Shown here piece by piece: positions 48,398 through 56,235 of a DNA stretch of 64,000 nucleotides. The position numbers and the translations under genes were made by a program. Source of the stretch: Nitrospira sp. (GTDB lineage: Bacteria > Nitrospirota > Nitrospiria > Nitrospirales > Nitrospiraceae); contig JAFEBH010000023.1 of NCBI GenBank assembly GCA_018242765.1, positions 42,834 through 106,833 of the forward strand, read 5' to 3'. The notes under the pieces are model-generated. The model had not been told where the DNA came from and did no database searches. It saw only the letters and a list, made by a program, of their open reading frames with translations. How positions within the stretch are numbered: the stretch's first letter is position 1; each line of letters begins with the position of its first letter.

Positions 48398-48991
48398 TCA
48401 CTGATGGCGGTCGATAGCCTCCAGGGCCTCACAAGTTTGATCCAGCGCTCGCATCAGTAACTTCTCCACCCCGCTCTCCGAAATACCCATCCGTACGGCA
48501 ATTTCCTGATAGGAGTACCCATACACGCGGCACAGCACGAAGGCCTCACGGCTTCGGGGAGGAAGCTGTTCGATCGCCTGAAGGCACAAACGAAGCCGCT
48601 GCTTAGCGAGCAACTCCCGTTCCGGTGACGGCGCCTGACTGGGGACCGCCGTTGCGGCATCCATGTCATCAAAGGCTTGGACGCTATTTTTTTCTCTCCG
48701 CAGATGGTCAATCGCCAAATTCGCGGCAATCCGATGGAGCAACGCACGCGGCTGCTCAACCACCTGCGCGTCGCCGAGACGAAGCAACCGCACATAGGTA
48801 TCCTGTACAAGGTCGGCAGCCGTTTCGTGCGACTTCACCATCCCGACAAGCCGACGCGTCAGTTCCTCACGGTACTGTTGAAACAGCGAAGCGATCTGCC
48901 CATACGTGAGACGCAGTGCGGACCCAACATTGGAAATGTCTCGGGAAGCCATGAGTTGTGCTTCAGCGAGATGTGTGCTGTGTGTCGTCAT
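48398..48991 (-). CDS. fecI: ECF RNA polymerase sigma factor, FecI group
   Basis: 197 residues. Sigma region 2 is ETAADLVQDTYVRLLR plus ALLHRIAANLAIDHLRRE; region 4 is LPPRSREAFVLCRVYGYSYQ followed by EIAVRMGISESGVEKLLMRAL. Region 1.1 and 3 are absent, as in ECF sigmas. ATG 48991 follows GGGAGATAGGCA. Upstream are a Fur-box promoter and an intrinsic terminator only about 32 bp before the start, so expression probably depends on iron and on terminator read-through. It is the best candidate to read the four repeated GTGAGG/CGTCT promoters of this window. Confidence 0.94.
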   Translation of the reverse strand: MTTHSTHLAEAQLMASRDISNVGSALRLTYGQIASLFQQYREELTRRLVGMVKSHETAADLVQDTYVRLLRLGDAQVVEQPRALLHRIAANLAIDHLRREKNSVQAFDDMDAATAVPSQAPSPERELLAKQRLRLCLQAIEQLPPRSREAFVLCRVYGYSYQEIAVRMGISESGVEKLLMRALDQTCEALEAIDRHQ

Positions 48992-49023
48992 TGCCTATCT
49001 CCCTTTGCTCCAGCGTGCTCAAT

Positions 49024-49057
49024 AAAAAAGCCCAGAGTGTCCTTCGACACCCTGGGC
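49024..49057 (-). terminator. Intrinsic terminator before fecI
   Basis: On the minus strand a 12-bp stem (GCCCAG, one mismatch, GTGTC pairs) with a four-base loop is followed by six Ts. It closes the small RNA from 49217 and lies in the leader of the sigma gene. The stem differs from its twin at 50383-50416 with paired changes at two positions. Confidence 0.85.
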
Positions 49058-49217
49058 TCCGGTCTTCAATGACCTCTGGCCTCGTTTAATGGTGACTGTT
49101 ATTTAAATGAGCTTTGCACCTAGCCCGAAACGTCTTGATTAAACCGTCTCACCTAGAAGCATTGCGGCATATGGAACTATGATTTCAGATTCATCAGTAC
49201 CTATTGCTAGTTGATAT
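49024..49217 (-). ncRNA. Candidate Fur-controlled small RNA or leader RNA, copy 1
   Basis: Predicted transcript of about 195 nt from the Fur-box promoter to the terminator upstream of fecI. Its last 60 nt (49087-49024) closely match the end of copy 2: GAGGCCAGAGGTC, TTG, AGACCGGAGCCC and the terminator stem with TTTTTTATT. No convincing ORF is seen. It could be a trans-acting iron-starvation RNA (functional parallel to RyhB/PrrF) or an attenuator controlling fecI. Confidence 0.55.
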
Positions 49218-49253
49218 AGGTTCTCAATATCATCGCCGTGGCTCTGCTGTCAA
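49213..49253 (-). promoter_or_regulatory. Fur-box promoter 1
   Basis: Minus strand TTGACA (49253-49248), 18 bp, TATTGA (49229-49224). The 19-mer GATATTGAGAACCTATATC (49231-49213) covers the -10 box and matches the Escherichia Fur consensus at 14 of 19 positions by my count. Repression by iron-loaded Fur is predicted. The upstream stretch 49254-49411 holds nothing I can name. Confidence 0.65.
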
Positions 49254-49411
49254 CATCTATTTTTAACTACCGCTGCATGAACACGAATAGGAGACTACTG
49301 CTGAGGATATTGACTATTCAGATAGCGCTGATACGACGAACTAAAGCACAACACAAGTCCTCGCGGCCCGAGCACAATAAGCCGATTCTGTACGCGTGTT
49401 GACATCCACAG

Positions 49412-49555
49412 TTACGAAATAGGCAGTCCCGCTTTTCCATTGACACTTGTCCATATCCACATAACGACAATCGTCGACAGGAGAATACCGAGCGCCGTCG
49501 CCAAACTAAGGAATATGGCCACATCATCTCTCGATTGAAGATAACGTTTGCTCAT
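49412..49555 (-). CDS. 47-residue single-span membrane microprotein
   Basis: Short frame MSKRYLQSRDDV... with GGGAG 5 bp before the ATG. Residues about 13-36 (IFLSLATALGILLSTIVVMW) form one hydrophobic span after a charged N-terminus, so it probably sits in the inner membrane with the N-terminus inside. No family recognised. It lies between the Bfd-side small genes and the fecI leader, all on one strand, and may be co-transcribed from the second Fur-box promoter. Confidence 0.55.
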   Translation of the reverse strand: MSKRYLQSRDDVAIFLSLATALGILLSTIVVMWIWTSVNGKAGLPIS

Positions 49556-49625
49556 CTTCGCTCCCTCATCAAACGTTCAGTCCCAGTTACACCGGCATGG
49601 TTGGCCCCGGACCGCAACTGTTCAC

Positions 49626-49844
49626 TTAGTGACACACCATACTAGGATTCTGTTGTGCGACCCCCAAGGACTGCTCCGCAGATGGGCGCGCGACGATCAC
49701 TGCCAAACGCTGTACGGATTCGGCAAACACAAGAAATTCGTCACGTGTGAGGTGGAGCGTGACTGCACCGCACGTCAGATGCAGTTGCCCACATCCACAT
49801 AATACCAGCTTCATTGGAGCATCCTTACCAAATGCCTTATTCAT
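49626..49844 (-). CDS. Small Cys-containing hypothetical protein
   Basis: 72 residues from the ATG at 49844, preferred over 49862 because AAGGAAG stands 7 bp before it. It contains LVLCGCGQLHLTCGAVTLHL followed by TRDEFLVFAESVQRL, a short beta-rich part with three Cys and then a helix. No family recognised. Its neighbours (Bfd-like, zinc-ribbon and membrane microproteins, fecI) suggest an iron-related or heme-related role, but this is inference from position. Confidence 0.55.
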   Translation of the reverse strand: MNKAFGKDAPMKLVLCGCGQLHLTCGAVTLHLTRDEFLVFAESVQRLAVIVARPSAEQSLGVAQQNPSMVCH

Positions 49845-49892
49845 GCGAGTCTTCCTTTCCATAGAATGAGAACGGAGTGATCCTCGGATCTG

Positions 49893-50054
49893 CTAGCAGC
49901 TCGATGTGGACAGGCGCACGACCAGACTTCGGAGTACGACACTCTCCTCGCAATACCAACCGCAGTTGATACACCTCCACCGTTTTTCACGATAATAATC
50001 AGAAGCTCCTTCACCAATGATGTACCCGCCGCATCGTCGACAGCTGGTCTTCAT
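49893..50054 (-). CDS. 53-residue zinc-ribbon-like microprotein
   Basis: Frame MKTSCRRCGG... with a strong GGAGG before the ATG at 50054. Two Cys pairs are visible: CRRC near residue 5-8 and C-I-N-C near 28-31 with a further Cys at 35, the pattern of a zinc ribbon or rubredoxin-like knuckle. Function unknown. It lies between the Bfd-like gene and the next small gene on the same strand. Confidence 0.6.
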   Translation of the reverse strand: MKTSCRRCGGYIIGEGASDYYREKRWRCINCGWYCEESVVLRSLVVRLSTSSC

Positions 50055-50119
50055 AGTTCCTCCATAGTGGTTGTTGCGCTGACTAGCTTTCTCTCACCCC
50101 TAAGCGACCGGGCTTCCCA

Positions 50120-50323
50120 TTATCGAACCAGGACTTCGACCGGAGACCTGATGCCGCCCTCATGAATACGTTGAACCAAGGTTTCTAATTCGGACTCGCA
50201 CCGCCCACAACAGGAGTCATCCAACCCCATCGCCTGTTTCATCGCCTCCGGGCAAGCTCCGAGTCGTGATGCCAGGCTGGAAAATTCAGACTCCTTAATT
50301 CCTTTACACAAACAGATGAACAT
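50120..50323 (-). CDS. bfd: Bacterioferritin-associated ferredoxin-like (Bfd) [2Fe-2S] protein
   Basis: 67 residues starting MFICLCKG. Cys4 and Cys6 (C-x-C) and Cys39 and Cys42 (C-x-x-C, in SCCGRC) are the four cluster ligands of Bfd proteins, which reduce and release iron stored in bacterioferritin and are induced in iron starvation. ATG 50323 is chosen over 50329 because AAGGAG is 6 bp before it. The gene stands behind a Fur-box promoter and a terminator, in line with iron control. Confidence 0.85.
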   Translation of the reverse strand: MFICLCKGIKESEFSSLASRLGACPEAMKQAMGLDDSCCGRCESELETLVQRIHEGGIRSPVEVLVR

Positions 50324-50382
50324 GCCCATCTCCTTGGCTAGTCAGTGACACCAGGCGCATGGCCTCACAACCATGTCGCAAT

Positions 50383-50416
50383 AAAAAAGCCCAAGGCATC
50401 CTTCGATACCTTGGGC
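50383..50416 (-). terminator. Intrinsic terminator before the Bfd gene
   Basis: Minus strand stem GCCCAAGG/CCTTGGGC, one mismatch, then ATC/GAT with a four-base loop, followed by TTTTTT. Ends the transcript of small RNA copy 2. Confidence 0.85.
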
Positions 50417-50499
50417 TCCGGTCTGCAACGACCTCTGGCCTCATTCCTACTCGTACATGACAGGAGTGTTGCTTCCCATCACGACTACTTACTTGATAC
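50383..50499 (-). ncRNA. Candidate Fur-controlled small RNA or leader RNA, copy 2
   Basis: Predicted transcript of about 117 nt. The 3' 60 nt repeat those of copy 1, with compensating base changes in the terminator stem, while the 5' part is shorter and different. Length, own promoter and own terminator fit a bacterial sRNA. Read-through would extend into bfd. Confidence 0.55.
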
Positions 50500-50534
50500 G
50501 ATTTCTCAATATCATCTATAGAAACGGCTGTCAA
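50495..50534 (-). promoter_or_regulatory. Fur-box promoter 2
   Basis: Minus strand TTGACA (50534-50529), 17 bp, TATTGA (50511-50506). The 19-mer GATATTGAGAAATCGTATC (50513-50495) overlaps the -10 box and matches the Fur consensus at about 13 of 19 positions. The promoter is nearly the same as promoter 1, including GTTGACAGC. Confidence 0.65.
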
Positions 50535-50601
50535 CTTCTTTTTCTGCATTGTGGCTCACTGGTTTCAAGTGTATCTTCCTAGAGCTCCCGAGGAGCGAAG
50601 G

Positions 50602-51912
50602 TCAACGAATCAACAGAGTGTGTCGATTCACAGGCTTGGAGCAAGGATGTGCCTCTGCGCTTGGCCTACGGTTCTGCCGTCGATGCGCCTGCCGCTTGAG
50701 CCACCACACGCGCAAGGCGGTGACGTACAGCACGAGGGGGATCAGTCCAGCGAAGAACACAATCCAGCGGCCGATCATTCCGAACGCCTCGCCGTTATGC
50801 AGGGGAAAGAGCCAGGCCACAAAGGTGTGTCCCGCTGTGGACGTCCGCCAATCGCGCACTTTGAGCACGGCCCCGCTGTATTGATCCAGCCAGACCATGC
50901 TGTTTCCCGCTGACTCGCGTACATCTCCGGGCCGATACATCATCATCTCGTACGCATCTACTGCCTCATGAGGAATGCCGATGTACGTGATCCGGCCATC
51001 CGGAAACAGGTGCTGGGCCAGTTCGACCGCTTGCTCGGCGGAAAGAGGAGGGGTCCCCGAGGCCGGATGGGACTGCACGGCCCCGTCCTCGTCTGATTCG
51101 TCGACCGGGGAAAACGCGGACACCAGCGGGATCACATAGCTCGGGAACGCCAAATACACACCCGTGAACGCGAGCACGGTCAGTACGATCGCGCTGTATG
51201 CCCCAGTGACTTTGTGCCACTGATATTGTCGACGGATCCGGCTGCCGCCCGTGACGGGGAGAAACGCCTGCCGGACCTTCCCCGAACGAGGCCACCAAAG
51301 AAACAGGCCCGTGCCGATCGAGATTAAGAGCAAGATGGCGACACAACCCACAAGAGTCCGACCAAGTTCGTCGATCAATAAGGATTCATGCAACTCATAG
51401 ACGAACGAGACAAGGTACGTGCCCCATTCGCGATCCCGACCTAAGACGGACCCGGCGTAGGGATCGATCGTGACCAGATACCACCGAAAATGGTCGAGCT
51501 TATCGGTCGGTACTTTGTGCCAAGCTCTCACCACCTCACGCTCATGAGCTGGCAACTCAAGGCTGTCCAACCAACCACCGGCAGGAACCGTGGCCTGCGC
51601 CGTCGCAACTACTTCGTTCAGGGGCTTGTGAGGGCCGGAGCCGCTCGTTGTTAGCTGGGCTGGATTTAGCCATTCGTCGATGGCTTTGTAGAACACCAGG
51701 AAACTGCCCGTGAGACTCATCAGGACGAACAGCGCCCCCCCGAACAGTCCAAGGTACAGATGCGTGCGTAACCAAACCCCTCTGAGAGAGCACCGAAGTA
51801 TGGTTTGAACTGGAAGCGACACTTTACCCTCGCCCAATGGAACTATTACCGTTGGAGTGCTCGATGCAGATGGCATGGCGTTATCGCGCTTCCTCATAAA
51901 CATAAGTCGCAT
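50602..51912 (-). CDS. PepSY-associated transmembrane protein, putative ferri-siderophore reductase (FoxB/PiuB-like)
   Basis: 436-residue inner-membrane protein with four main spans: about 45-72 (LGLFGGALFVLMSLTGSFLV), 190-210, 240-265 and 385-410. PepSY-type segments lie between them, with HESLLIDELGRTLVG and WHKVTGAYS; the spaced His residues could bind heme. Relatives are iron-regulated and proposed to reduce siderophore-bound iron after uptake. Start among 51912, 51903 and 51897 is uncertain. It lies between tonB-side genes and the bfd promoter. Confidence 0.85.
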   Translation of the reverse strand: MRLMFMRKRDNAMPSASSTPTVIVPLGEGKVSLPVQTILRCSLRGVWLRTHLYLGLFGGALFVLMSLTGSFLVFYKAIDEWLNPAQLTTSGSGPHKPLNEVVATAQATVPAGGWLDSLELPAHEREVVRAWHKVPTDKLDHFRWYLVTIDPYAGSVLGRDREWGTYLVSFVYELHESLLIDELGRTLVGCVAILLLISIGTGLFLWWPRSGKVRQAFLPVTGGSRIRRQYQWHKVTGAYSAIVLTVLAFTGVYLAFPSYVIPLVSAFSPVDESDEDGAVQSHPASGTPPLSAEQAVELAQHLFPDGRITYIGIPHEAVDAYEMMMYRPGDVRESAGNSMVWLDQYSGAVLKVRDWRTSTAGHTFVAWLFPLHNGEAFGMIGRWIVFFAGLIPLVLYVTALRVWWLKRQAHRRQNRRPSAEAHPCSKPVNRHTLLIR

Positions 51913-52005
51913 CGCGATGGCAGAACGACAACGCCCACGAATCCAGCAATCACGCAGTCGGCTGTAGGCAAGGTTGGGAGATTGAACAATGCGTAGCTGA
52001 ACAAC

Positions 52006-52191
52006 TTACTGACGGTCACCAGGATCCAGGCCAGCAGGCGGTATCCCTTGGATGGCTGAGTGATGAATGGCGACGAAGCGTCCACATCGGGTGCACTTGA
52101 TAACGAGGTCGTCCCCCTGCCAGCGCGCCACAAGCTTGCCACACCGACATCGGACATCGACACTGGTCCTTACTGAGGCTCTCCCCCGCAT
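52006..52191 (-). CDS. Com-like small zinc-finger protein
   Basis: 61 residues. VRCRCGKLVARWQGDDLVIK followed by CTRCGR gives Cys15, Cys17, Cys33 and Cys36, the C-x-C plus C-x-x-C layout of the Mu Com translational regulator family. The ATG at 52191 follows GAGGAAGGTGCC. Such genes occur as small members of bacterial metal-uptake operons; regulation by RNA binding is the family idea, not shown here. A 93-bp gap follows before the PepSY gene. Confidence 0.7.
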   Translation of the reverse strand: MRGRASVRTSVDVRCRCGKLVARWQGDDLVIKCTRCGRFVAIHHSAIQGIPPAGLDPGDRQ

Positions 52192-52283
52192 GGCACCTTC
52201 CTCGTTCTGACTGCCCTGCCCAGGACTCAACGTCTGATGATAGGTACAAACCCATCGACTGCCCGCCCGGATGAACGCCGCGT

Positions 52284-52754
52284 CTACTTGAACGTGAGCT
52301 TCTTCAGCTCTGATGCTGCGAGTTCCACTTCTCCGAAATCAGATTGCCCCTTAAAGCTGCCTGCAATCGCCAAGACAAAGTCCCCGGTTTTTCCGTCCGC
52401 CAGCGTGATAGAGACATTGGGAAGCGAGCCGTTCCCTGATGGCTTGAGATCGATGAGCTTGATACTGTCGAATTTAATTTTAACCGTGGCTGTTCCCCGT
52501 TTAACGGGCACTTCTTTGAGTTCATGGGGAACGAATGCCGTCTCACTGATTTTCTCTTCCCAGTAGAAGATGACGTTTTTCAGATCCGTCTCAATGCCCT
52601 TTGCATCTGTCGCAGAGGCATGAAAGACCTTGTCCGCTCTTCCGTCCGTTTTGTTCTGTGCCCAGGCCAAGCTACTCGACATCCAGAATACTCCGATGAC
52701 CAATGCCACCTGAGCCAGCTGCATTGTCGTTCGGGTGATCGTCCTGCGATTCAT
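52284..52754 (-). CDS. Periplasmic hypothetical protein in the tonB operon
   Basis: 156 residues from the ATG at 52754 (AAGGAG 7 bp upstream; the ATG at 52757 is also possible). A signal peptide runs to about residue 35 with SSSLAWA before QNKTD. The mature part is a beta-rich domain (KNVIFYWEEKI, TATVKIKFDSIKLIDLKPSG, VSITLADGKTGDF). No Cys, so not a lipoprotein. No family recognised. The position directly after tonB suggests a periplasmic accessory of iron uptake. Confidence 0.7.
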   Translation of the reverse strand: MNRRTITRTTMQLAQVALVIGVFWMSSSLAWAQNKTDGRADKVFHASATDAKGIETDLKNVIFYWEEKISETAFVPHELKEVPVKRGTATVKIKFDSIKLIDLKPSGNGSLPNVSITLADGKTGDFVLAIAGSFKGQSDFGEVELAASELKKLTFK

Positions 52755-52782
52755 CATGGTTCTCCTTATCGAATGTCCAAGG

Positions 52783-53631
52783 CTATCCATCCAGCCGATA
52801 GTTGATGGGGATAAGAATGGTGATCTGTCGTTGACCGAGCGGATGTTTGAGCCTCAAGGGTGACGCCTTTTTCATCACTGCCATCGCCTCCTCATCCAAA
52901 ACCGCCCGACCAGACGTTTCAGCAATCTGCACCCCCATCACCTCACCATCATCGCGAATGACCGCCGACACCACGACCTTGCCCTCCCAATGATTCATCT
53001 TGGCGAGCGCCGGATATCGCTTCAGCTCTTCGATCCTGTTCCAAAGCGTTTCCGTGAGCCAGCCAAAGTCGGCTTGAGTTTCCCGATGTACTACCTGCCT
53101 GTGCTCTACCTGACGATACTCGGTCCGTGAGGCGACCGATTCAACGGGCGTAGGCATTTCGGCCACGGGTTGATCAGATGTTTCGACCGGCGTCTCTACT
53201 ACAGATGACGAGGTTATCGGTTCACTCACGGTTGATGCCACGGGGGCATACTCCATAACCGGTTCGGCATTCGTGACCACATCCCTCACCACTTGGGTCG
53301 TTTCCACAGGAGCCGGTATGTCCTGATGCGTCTGCGGCATCGGCGGTTCTGCAGCAACTTGCTTAGGCCGCCGAAGGGGAGGATTCGGTCTGACAGGGGG
53401 GGGAGGTGGTTGCATAATTGGTTCAGCCGGCTGCGCTTCCGTATGTGCCGGCGATTCCACCATGGCAATGTCCCATTGGAATAATGAGGGAGGAGGCGGT
53501 TGCTCGATCGCCCCCATCACAAACAACGATCCGGCGATTCCTAAGCCATGCATAACAGTAGACGCCACCCAGCCGCGTGTTCGATCGAATACCGAACCTA
53601 TGTTGCTGGGATTGACGGTTGGGGTCGTCAT
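52783..53631 (-). CDS. tonB: TonB energy transducer
   Basis: 282 residues. One N-terminal membrane span (about 22-42), a long Pro-rich and Glu/Val-rich periplasmic linker (QPPPPPVRPNPPLRRPK and further repeats), and a C-terminal TonB domain with RYPALAKMNHWEGKVVVSAV, and ILIPINYRL at the end. Transmits proton-motive force from ExbBD to the receptor. The ATG at 53631 overlaps the exbD stop by 4 bp. Confidence 0.93.
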   Translation of the reverse strand: MTTPTVNPSNIGSVFDRTRGWVASTVMHGLGIAGSLFVMGAIEQPPPPSLFQWDIAMVESPAHTEAQPAEPIMQPPPPPVRPNPPLRRPKQVAAEPPMPQTHQDIPAPVETTQVVRDVVTNAEPVMEYAPVASTVSEPITSSSVVETPVETSDQPVAEMPTPVESVASRTEYRQVEHRQVVHRETQADFGWLTETLWNRIEELKRYPALAKMNHWEGKVVVSAVIRDDGEVMGVQIAETSGRAVLDEEAMAVMKKASPLRLKHPLGQRQITILIPINYRLDG

Positions 53632-54002
53632 GATCGGAGCACCTCTAGACTCACCTGCCGAAATCCCAGCCCCCTCACTTCATCGACGACCCCTACAAAC
53701 CGTTCCAAGACAGTCACACGGTCGGCTCGAAGCACCACGGCAGACTCGCGCGGATGCCCATTCAAAGCCGTCGAGAGGCCGTCCTCCCGAATGGCTTGAT
53801 CATTCACAAACAGTTTCCCATCGGCAGTCAGAGTGATCATCAGTGGAACATCCTTATGATCGGTCACCTCTTTTGCCTTCGCCAATTCAACCGGCACCTG
53901 CCCAGTTGAAATGAAGGTCGCCGTGGTTAGAACAATAACTAGGAGGACCAGCATCACATCCACGAGAGGGATGACATTGATCTGGTTCAGCTCACGTTCC
54001 AT
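53628..54002 (-). CDS. exbD: ExbD/TolR-family biopolymer transport protein
   Basis: 124 residues from the ATG at 54002, chosen as the start that matches ExbD proteins (MERELNQINVIPLVDVMLVL); the longer frame to 54038 lies inside exbB. One span with the proton-relay Asp in PLVDVMLVLL, then the periplasmic domain with VPLMITLTADGKLFVND. Partner of ExbB in energising TonB. Overlaps exbB by 11 bp and tonB by 4 bp. Confidence 0.92.
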   Translation of the reverse strand: MERELNQINVIPLVDVMLVLLVIVLTTATFISTGQVPVELAKAKEVTDHKDVPLMITLTADGKLFVNDQAIREDGLSTALNGHPRESAVVLRADRVTVLERFVGVVDEVRGLGFRQVSLEVLRS

Positions 54003-54417
54003 GCTGCACCTTGTACAGGGTAAGTAGTTCTGAGACACGGCGTCTGAGGATGTTGTTCAGCACGACACACGGAATCGCCACCAGCAGCCCGATGGCTGTC
54101 GCCTTGAGCGCCAGGCTCAACCCGACCATAATCGCACCGACCGCCATCGTTCCCGATGTCCCCATCGTATGAAACGTCAACATGATGCCCAATACGGTGC
54201 CAAGTAGCCCAATGTACGGGGCATTGGCAGCGACCGTTCCTATGACGACTAGTCGTTTCGTCAATGCCATTTCCAATAGCTGAATGTTGTCGAACTCATT
54301 CGGCGTCACCCGCCGATAGTAGAGCCACCGCTCTACTGCAACGGCGAGCGCCCACAGGCTCAACACCGCTAACAGCCCGATAATCCCGTAGTCCACCAGG
54401 TTCTTGAGTGCATCCAT
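53992..54417 (-). CDS. exbB: ExbB/TolQ-family proton channel protein
   Basis: 141 residues, a short ExbB with three membrane spans (about 10-28, 60-80 and 92-120). APYIGLLGTVLGIMLTF and the last span GLSLALKATAIGLLVAIP carry the conserved Thr/Ala of the channel. First gene of the exbB-exbD-tonB operon, about 150 bp after the ECF-type promoter at 54572-54600. Confidence 0.92.
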   Translation of the reverse strand: MDALKNLVDYGIIGLLAVLSLWALAVAVERWLYYRRVTPNEFDNIQLLEMALTKRLVVIGTVAANAPYIGLLGTVLGIMLTFHTMGTSGTMAVGAIMVGLSLALKATAIGLLVAIPCVVLNNILRRRVSELLTLYKVQHGT

Positions 54418-54570
54418 CTTGTCATTCCCTATTTATGGATCAGCGAATACTCAGCCGGTCCCCCCCCCTTTTCAAGGCACATATCGGGAGTCATCAGCAC
54501 GGTATACATGGGCGCTCTAGCAGACGCCTCCATGCGAGACCGATTGGAGACCAACAAATATGGTTATGTG

Positions 54571-54588
54571 TGAGACGAATTCGTCTCA
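54571..54588. promoter_or_regulatory. 18-bp perfect palindrome over the exbB promoter -10 region
   Basis: TGAGACGAATTCGTCTCA, symmetric over all 18 bases. Its right half on the minus strand forms the CGTCTC box of the predicted ECF promoter, so a dimeric regulator here could block or tune that promoter. No T-run follows, so a terminator for the tolC-like gene is unlikely. The rest of 54418-54672 shows nothing more. Confidence 0.5.
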
Positions 54589-54600
54589 TTCATCCCTCAC
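54572..54600 (-). promoter_or_regulatory. Predicted ECF (FecI-like) promoter of exbB-exbD-tonB
   Basis: Minus strand GTGAGGGA (54600-54593), 15 bp, CGTCTC (54577-54572). Third member of the shared motif set. Confidence 0.55.
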
Positions 54601-54672
54601 CCTTCATCTAAAATCTTTTTACTCTCCCTGAAGGGTCGATTCCGCTAATCCCTGGTAGGCATGCTGAGTGGT

Positions 54673-56235
54673 TTACGACAATTCGAGATGATAACGGTCT
54701 AAGGTCGTAGCTTTCTGCCGCTCTAGGTTGGAGATCGATTTATTGTAATCCACAACGGCCCGTAGCTCATTCCCCTGCGCCGTCGCGAGATCCCGTTGAA
54801 AATCGAGCACAAACCTGGTGGTGCTCAACCCCACGCGCAGACGTTCCTGCTCGGTTTGCAGTTGTTTCTCAGCCAAAATCCTCGCTGAGCGAGTCGTTTC
54901 GATGCGTTTGAAGTCGGTTTGCACCCGCCGCACCGCCTCACGCACCACTAAAATGATTTGATGGCGGACACGTTCCAGGGAGGCTTCGGCATTCTTGGCC
55001 TCTAATTGGCGCTTATTGTACGTACTGATGGCGGAGCGGTTGCCGAGCGGATAGCTGAACACCAGCCCTGCCCCGTAGTTATAGAAGTCGCCGCTGAAGT
55101 TTCTGGCGAACGAATTACCAAAGTCACTTCCTAATCCGGAAAGTCCAACAGTTCCCTGAACAGACAGTGTGGGCAGCAATTGGTTGCGGGCGAATTTCCT
55201 ATTCAACTCGCTGGACTCAATATTTTTTTTAGCCTGTGCAATTTCTGGCCGCTGTTCGATTGCGGTCTCGATGGCTTCTTCGAGACTGAGCGACTCCATA
55301 AAGGTGATAGGCGCGTCCAGTGGCATGAGGCGGACCGTTTGCCGCAGCTCAGCTTCACCGGGATTGAGCAGTGTCCGCAGCTGGTCTTCCTCATCCCGGA
55401 TGGCTTTTTCAGCTATCAATACCTGCTCCACTCGTGATGCAACAGCTGCCTCGGCTTGGAGCACATCAACGACCGACATCACTCCGGCTTTGGCCTTGAT
55501 GCGGTTTGTGGCCAATAGCTCCTCAGCGGCCTTCAACGCAGCTTGGGCGACTTTCACATTTTCTCTCGCATACACCAGCTCCCAATAGTTCTGCTCGACC
55601 GAGGCGATCACGGTGAGGACTTGATCTCGGAAAACGTGCTGCTCGACGACCGCGTTGTTTTGGGCGACCTTGATAAAGGTCTGATTGATCCCGATCCCGG
55701 CATTCTTCAGTAACGGCTGAGTGAGACTAAACGAGAGGCCACCGGTCCAGGCGGGATTAAATAGAAAGCCCTCAGCGAGATCTTGGTTCACGCTGTTGCG
55801 AGCGGGATTATAGTTCATACCAACATTGCCGCCTGTCACGAGGTTTGTCGAAGCATCGACGATCACAGCATGATTACGCTGGTCAAACCTCGTGATCTGG
55901 TTCAGGAGATTTCCGGTCGCTCCGAAGACAGGTCGCTCAAGAGGATCGACCGTCCGGAGATACCGGCCATTCACGCTCATCGTGGGATCAAACCTCGCTT
56001 GTTCGATCACAATGTCGGCCAACCGGCTTTCTTTCGTGTGACGGCTGATACTGATATCAAGATTATGCTGCAAAGCGCGAACGGCTGCTTCTGCCAGAGA
56101 GATCTGTTCATGACGTTCCAAAAGCGTCGGTTTGGTAATATCTAGACTCCAACTCGAGGTTGGAACCAACAGGACCCACAGACTGGCGATGATGATCGCC
56201 CCATACGGACAATGAACGGTCCATTCACGCCCCAT
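54673..56235 (-). CDS. TolC-family outer-membrane channel protein
   Basis: 520 residues with a signal peptide (IIASLWVLLVPTSSWS) and the two-repeat OEP layout: long helices rich in Ala/Glu (ELVYARENVKVAQAALKAAE, RVEQVLIAEKAIRDEEDQLR) and barrel strands (GAGLVFSYPLGNRSA). It forms the outer-membrane exit duct for a tripartite pump. GAGGGG sits 6 bp before the ATG at 56235; a GTG one codon earlier is possible. It follows the RND pump gene by 241 bp and probably works with it. Confidence 0.93.
   Translation of the reverse strand: MGREWTVHCPYGAIIIASLWVLLVPTSSWSLDITKPTLLERHEQISLAEAAVRALQHNLDISISRHTKESRLADIVIEQARFDPTMSVNGRYLRTVDPLERPVFGATGNLLNQITRFDQRNHAVIVDASTNLVTGGNVGMNYNPARNSVNQDLAEGFLFNPAWTGGLSFSLTQPLLKNAGIGINQTFIKVAQNNAVVEQHVFRDQVLTVIASVEQNYWELVYARENVKVAQAALKAAEELLATNRIKAKAGVMSVVDVLQAEAAVASRVEQVLIAEKAIRDEEDQLRTLLNPGEAELRQTVRLMPLDAPITFMESLSLEEAIETAIEQRPEIAQAKKNIESSELNRKFARNQLLPTLSVQGTVGLSGLGSDFGNSFARNFSGDFYNYGAGLVFSYPLGNRSAISTYNKRQLEAKNAEASLERVRHQIILVVREAVRRVQTDFKRIETTRSARILAEKQLQTEQERLRVGLSTTRFVLDFQRDLATAQGNELRAVVDYNKSISNLERQKATTLDRYHLELS

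Noticed and set aside
49023..49087. A metabolite-sensing riboswitch as the explanation for the repeated 60-nt element.
   Set aside because: It does not match any riboswitch consensus I know, and it lies at the 3' end of two transcripts with own Fur promoters; an sRNA or plain attenuator is simpler.
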